A model generated the notes under the pieces. That model was not told the DNA's origin. It made no database searches and worked only from the letters and a program-made list of their open reading frames with translations. Source: UBA4660 sp034408895 (GTDB lineage: Bacteria; Bacteroidota; Bacteroidia; Flavobacteriales_D; Sanyastnellaceae). Taken from it: a stretch of DNA of 64,000 nucleotides. Numbering within the stretch: position 1 is the stretch's first letter; the number at the start of each line of letters is the position of its first letter. This document shows, in pieces, positions 61,394 through 64,000 of the stretch. Made by a program: the position numbers and the translations under genes. The stretch lies in NCBI GenBank assembly GCA_034408895.1, contig JAWXCI010000034.1:1-64000 (forward strand). The letters are read 5' to 3'.

Positions 61394-62821
61394 ATGTCAC
61401 GGTTTCTTGCTTTGATAATTCTTGCAGTACCTGTCTCGCTTTGCGCACAGGAAACGTGGACACTTCAACGCTGCATTGACCATGCCTACTCACAGAACTT
61501 AACCATCAAGCAAAGTGAATTGAACGTTCAGCTTTCTGCACTAAATAAAAAAGCTGCTGTGGGGCGAATGTTGCCCAGCCTGAACGGAAGCGCCACGCAC
61601 GGTTACAACTGGGGCCAAACCATTGACCCTTTCACCAACTCTTTCGCCACGGAACGAATTCGCAGCAACAGTTTCGGTTTGCAAACCGGTGTAAATCTGT
61701 TCAACGGATTCCAGTTGCAGAATGGATTGAAGCAGGCAGAAACGGATGTGGAAATATCACAAGCCAATCTAGAAAAAGTGAGGAATGATATTGCACTGAA
61801 TGTGGCGGCATCATTCCTCAACATTTTACTGAACCGCGAATTGGTTTCCATTGCACAGCGAAATCTTGAAGCCACAACCGGGCAGGTGTCGCGCGTGCAA
61901 AAACTGGTGAATGCCGGAGCCTTGCCGCAGGGAAGTTTAGATGAAATAAATGCACAACGTGCCACTGATGAAGCGAATGTTGTTGCTGCACAAAACGCGG
62001 TTGATATAGCTGAACTCACCCTCGTGCAAATGCTTCAACTGACAGAGCAGGAATCATCATCGTTCGAAATTTCTGTTCCGCAAATCAGCGATGCAGAGAG
62101 TGTGCAACTTCCGCCCGATGCTCAAGCCGCCATTCAACATGCACTCAATAATTTTCCTGAAGTGAAGAGTGCGGAAGCAAATCTTGAAAGTGCCGAGATA
62201 GGATTAGATGTTGCCCGCGGAATGCAGTATCCAAGACTTGATGCAAGTTTCAGTTACGGAACAGGGTACAGTGGCGCTGCGAAACAAGGTATCGGAGATA
62301 TACAGTTGGGTGAACCTTTCCCCATCGGATATGTGGATGGCAGTTTTACACCGGTGTACACTCAACAATTTACTTACCTGGATTACGAAACAATCCCTTT
62401 CGAAAGACAGGTGGAAAACAATACCAACCAGAGTTTGTTCTTCTCGTTGCAGATTCCGATTTTTAATGGCTTCAGTACAAACACCGGCATCCAACGTGCG
62501 AAAATCAATACACTGAGTTCCGGCTATCAACTGGAACAAACCAAACAACAACTGACACAAACAGTGGAGCTTGCTTATGCCGATGCAAAGGCTGCACTTT
62601 CGAATTACGAAGCAAACGTTATTGCCGAAGCAGCCGCACAAAAAGCATTTGACTATGCGGAGGCAAGGTTCAATGCGGGTGCCATCAACAGCACGGAATA
62701 CAATGATGCCCGCGCACGTCTTGACAATGCAAAAGCAAACGTGCTGCGCATGAAGTACGATTTTGTTTTCAAGTCGAAAGTCCTGGACTTCTACCAGGGA
62801 AAAGTGATAACCCTCAACTGA
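61394..62821 (+). CDS. TolC family outer-membrane efflux protein (second)
   Basis: The 475-residue protein has a signal peptide (MSRFLALIILAVPVSLCAQ). Two OEP repeats are seen: WTLQRCIDHAYSQNLTIKQS starts the first, AIQHALNNFPEVKSAEANL the second, with GYNWGQTIDPFTNSFAT as the loop after the first strand pair, common in Bacteroidota members. The helices FLNILLNRELVSIAQRNLEA and YAEARFNAGAINSTEYNDAR form the tunnel. It is the exit duct of the adaptor encoded one base later, a separate system from the TetR-linked pump. Confidence 0.92.
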   Translation: MSRFLALIILAVPVSLCAQETWTLQRCIDHAYSQNLTIKQSELNVQLSALNKKAAVGRMLPSLNGSATHGYNWGQTIDPFTNSFATERIRSNSFGLQTGVNLFNGFQLQNGLKQAETDVEISQANLEKVRNDIALNVAASFLNILLNRELVSIAQRNLEATTGQVSRVQKLVNAGALPQGSLDEINAQRATDEANVVAAQNAVDIAELTLVQMLQLTEQESSSFEISVPQISDAESVQLPPDAQAAIQHALNNFPEVKSAEANLESAEIGLDVARGMQYPRLDASFSYGTGYSGAAKQGIGDIQLGEPFPIGYVDGSFTPVYTQQFTYLDYETIPFERQVENNTNQSLFFSLQIPIFNGFSTNTGIQRAKINTLSSGYQLEQTKQQLTQTVELAYADAKAALSNYEANVIAEAAAQKAFDYAEARFNAGAINSTEYNDARARLDNAKANVLRMKYDFVFKSKVLDFYQGKVITLN

Positions 62822-62822
62822 C

Positions 62823-64000
62823 ATGAATAAGACCTGGAAAATCATTCTGATCCTGCTGGCAGCAGTAATAGTGCTGGCAGTTTTTGCCCGATCTTGCGGA
62901 GGCGACCGCGATGTAAAAGCGGTGCAGGTAGAAGAAGCACAACTGCGTTCCATTGTTGAAACTGTTTCAGCAAGCGGAAAAATCCAGCCTGAAACCGAAG
63001 TGAAAATCCAGTCGGAAGTTTCAGGGCAAATAATTGAACTCCCGGTAAAGGAAGGAGACCTCGTGGAGAAGGGACAAATGCTTGTGAAAATAAATCCCGA
63101 CATCTACAATCAGGCATTGAACCGTGCCGAAGCTGCTCTCAACTCAGCGCGCAGTGCATTGGCAAGTGCCAAGGCAAGACTGGCACAAGCAGAAGCGCAA
63201 TCAAAAAGCGCAGACCTGGCTTTCCAGCGCAGCAAGAAACTGAAGGATGAAGGCGCCATTTCAGCAGCAGAGTTTGAGAATGCCACTAGCACATGGGAAA
63301 CTTCCACAGCGGAAGTAACCGCATCGAAGGAAAGCATCCATGCTGCGGAGTTCAACATTGCAAGTGCACAGGCATCGCGCACCGAAGCAGGCGACAACCT
63401 GAGCAGGACAACTATCACTGCACCCATGAGCGGAACTGTGACGGCCCTCGCCAAAGAAGTGGGTGAAAGTGTGCTCGGCAATTCCATGATGGCAGGAGAT
63501 GTCATCATGCGTGTTTCCGCACTCAATGCAATGGAAGTAAATGTGGAAGTGAACGAGAGTGACATCGTGCGTGTGTCGGTGGGCGATACGGCAACAGTGG
63601 AAGTGGATTCTTACCAGGACGATAAGTTCAAAGGAGTGGTAACGGAAATAGGTAACACCGCATTGAACCAGATGTCCATCACATCATCCACAGACCAGGT
63701 AACGAATTTCAGCGTGAAGATTCGTGTACTTCCGGAATCTTATACCGAATTGGTGAAAGACAAAACTGCTGGATATTCCCCCTTCAGGCCTGGCATGAGT
63801 GCCACAGTGGATATCCAGACCGACCGTTCGGAAAATGTATTGACTGTTCCACTCAAGTCAGTGACCTCACGGGAGGACACTACATCAGCAAGCGCCATGG
63901 AACAGATTCGCAGGAAGGCCGAAGAGGAAAAAACATCAGCCAACAAAAAACCGGACGAACCTTATATCGTAGTGTTTGTGGTGAATGAAACCAAAGGCGA
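62823..64000 (+). CDS. Efflux periplasmic adaptor (MacA/HlyD-like), cut by window end
   Basis: The first 392 residues are visible. An N-terminal membrane helix (IILILLAAVIVLAVFARSCG) is followed by the lipoyl half KIQSEVSGQIIELPVKEGDL, an extended hairpin of Ala-rich coiled coil (ARLAQAEAQSKSADLAFQRS), the second lipoyl half TITAPMSGTVTALAKEVGES, and a beta-barrel domain starting MEVNVEVNESDIVRV. The long hairpin and single helix resemble MacA-type adaptors that serve ABC exporters, so an ABC permease and ATPase probably follow beyond 64000. The start is one base after the TolC stop. Confidence 0.9.
   Translation, partial: MNKTWKIILILLAAVIVLAVFARSCGGDRDVKAVQVEEAQLRSIVETVSASGKIQPETEVKIQSEVSGQIIELPVKEGDLVEKGQMLVKINPDIYNQALNRAEAALNSARSALASAKARLAQAEAQSKSADLAFQRSKKLKDEGAISAAEFENATSTWETSTAEVTASKESIHAAEFNIASAQASRTEAGDNLSRTTITAPMSGTVTALAKEVGESVLGNSMMAGDVIMRVSALNAMEVNVEVNESDIVRVSVGDTATVEVDSYQDDKFKGVVTEIGNTALNQMSITSSTDQVTNFSVKIRVLPESYTELVKDKTAGYSPFRPGMSATVDIQTDRSENVLTVPLKSVTSREDTTSASAMEQIRRKAEEEKTSANKKPDEPYIVVFVVNETKG

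Noticed and set aside
1..64000. tRNA, rRNA or transposase genes
   Set aside because: I looked for T-loop GTTCGA patterns, rRNA-like blocks and DDE-type proteins and saw none; a covariance-model scan would be needed to be certain.

Overview
The window is a stretch of chromosome from a member of the Bacteroidota, an aerobic, environmental-type lineage. Four things point there: C-terminal sorting domains of the type IX secretion system (T9SS) on several secreted proteins; a PorP/SprF-type outer-membrane protein directly behind a type B T9SS cargo gene; promoters with the Bacteroidota -7 box (TAnnTTTG and the variant TAnnTTCG); and families typical of the phylum, including a DUF6089/PorG-like barrel, a DUF420 protein in an oxidase cluster, atpD-atpC as a separate unit and short-lid adenylate kinase. 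I saw no rRNA, tRNA, CRISPR array, transposase or phage module. Genes are packed in short operons on both strands.

Layout. 0-7.5 kb: a minus-strand operon (polysaccharide deacetylase-like protein, methyltransferase, glycosyltransferase, then two secreted T9SS-type proteins) and a divergent flippase, so surface-glycan synthesis. 7.6-14.4 kb: a TetR-regulated RND efflux system (TetR, TolC, adaptor, pump) with a clear operator. 14.5-19.5 kb: dCMP deaminase, GDP-mannose 4,6-dehydratase and an AddA-like helicase-nuclease. 19.5-22.8 kb: an accessory patch with a gene remnant and three tandem paralogs of a TolB/PD40-type propeller protein, the first lacking its 5' end. 22.9-32.2 kb: redoxin, TM2 protein, queA, truB, a PlsC-adenylation fusion, an alpha-solenoid protein, obg, and an adenylate kinase with a long histone-H1-like tail. 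32.3-37 kb: type B T9SS cargo plus PorP/SprF, and lipoamide dehydrogenase. 37-38 kb: gene debris and a terminator. 38-46 kb: cytochrome oxidase assembly and subunits (heme O synthase, two subunit III, subunit IV, two SCO proteins, DUF420) and an OmpA protein. 46-54.7 kb: PorG-like barrel, nitronate monooxygenase, a second type B T9SS cargo, atpDC, ribF, a leucine-rich-repeat protein and PnuC. 54.8-58.4 kb: DUF4910 protein, a GT-B-like protein and APS kinase. 58.4-64 kb: M28 peptidase, SDR, nitroreductase, and a second efflux operon (TolC plus adaptor, cut by the window end).

The most unusual items are: (1) adenylate kinase fused to about 165 residues of lysine-rich SPKK repeats; (2) a dispersed CCCGATA-n-TATCGGG palindrome family that supplies the stop codon of three genes (each ending Ser-Arg-stop) and appears in frame inside two others; (3) the tandem PD40 family with its broken first member; (4) a PlsC protein with a degenerate, cut-short adenylation domain; (5) an SCO-like protein without copper ligands encoded next to an intact SCO. 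All function calls rest on motif reading by eye; no database search was made.
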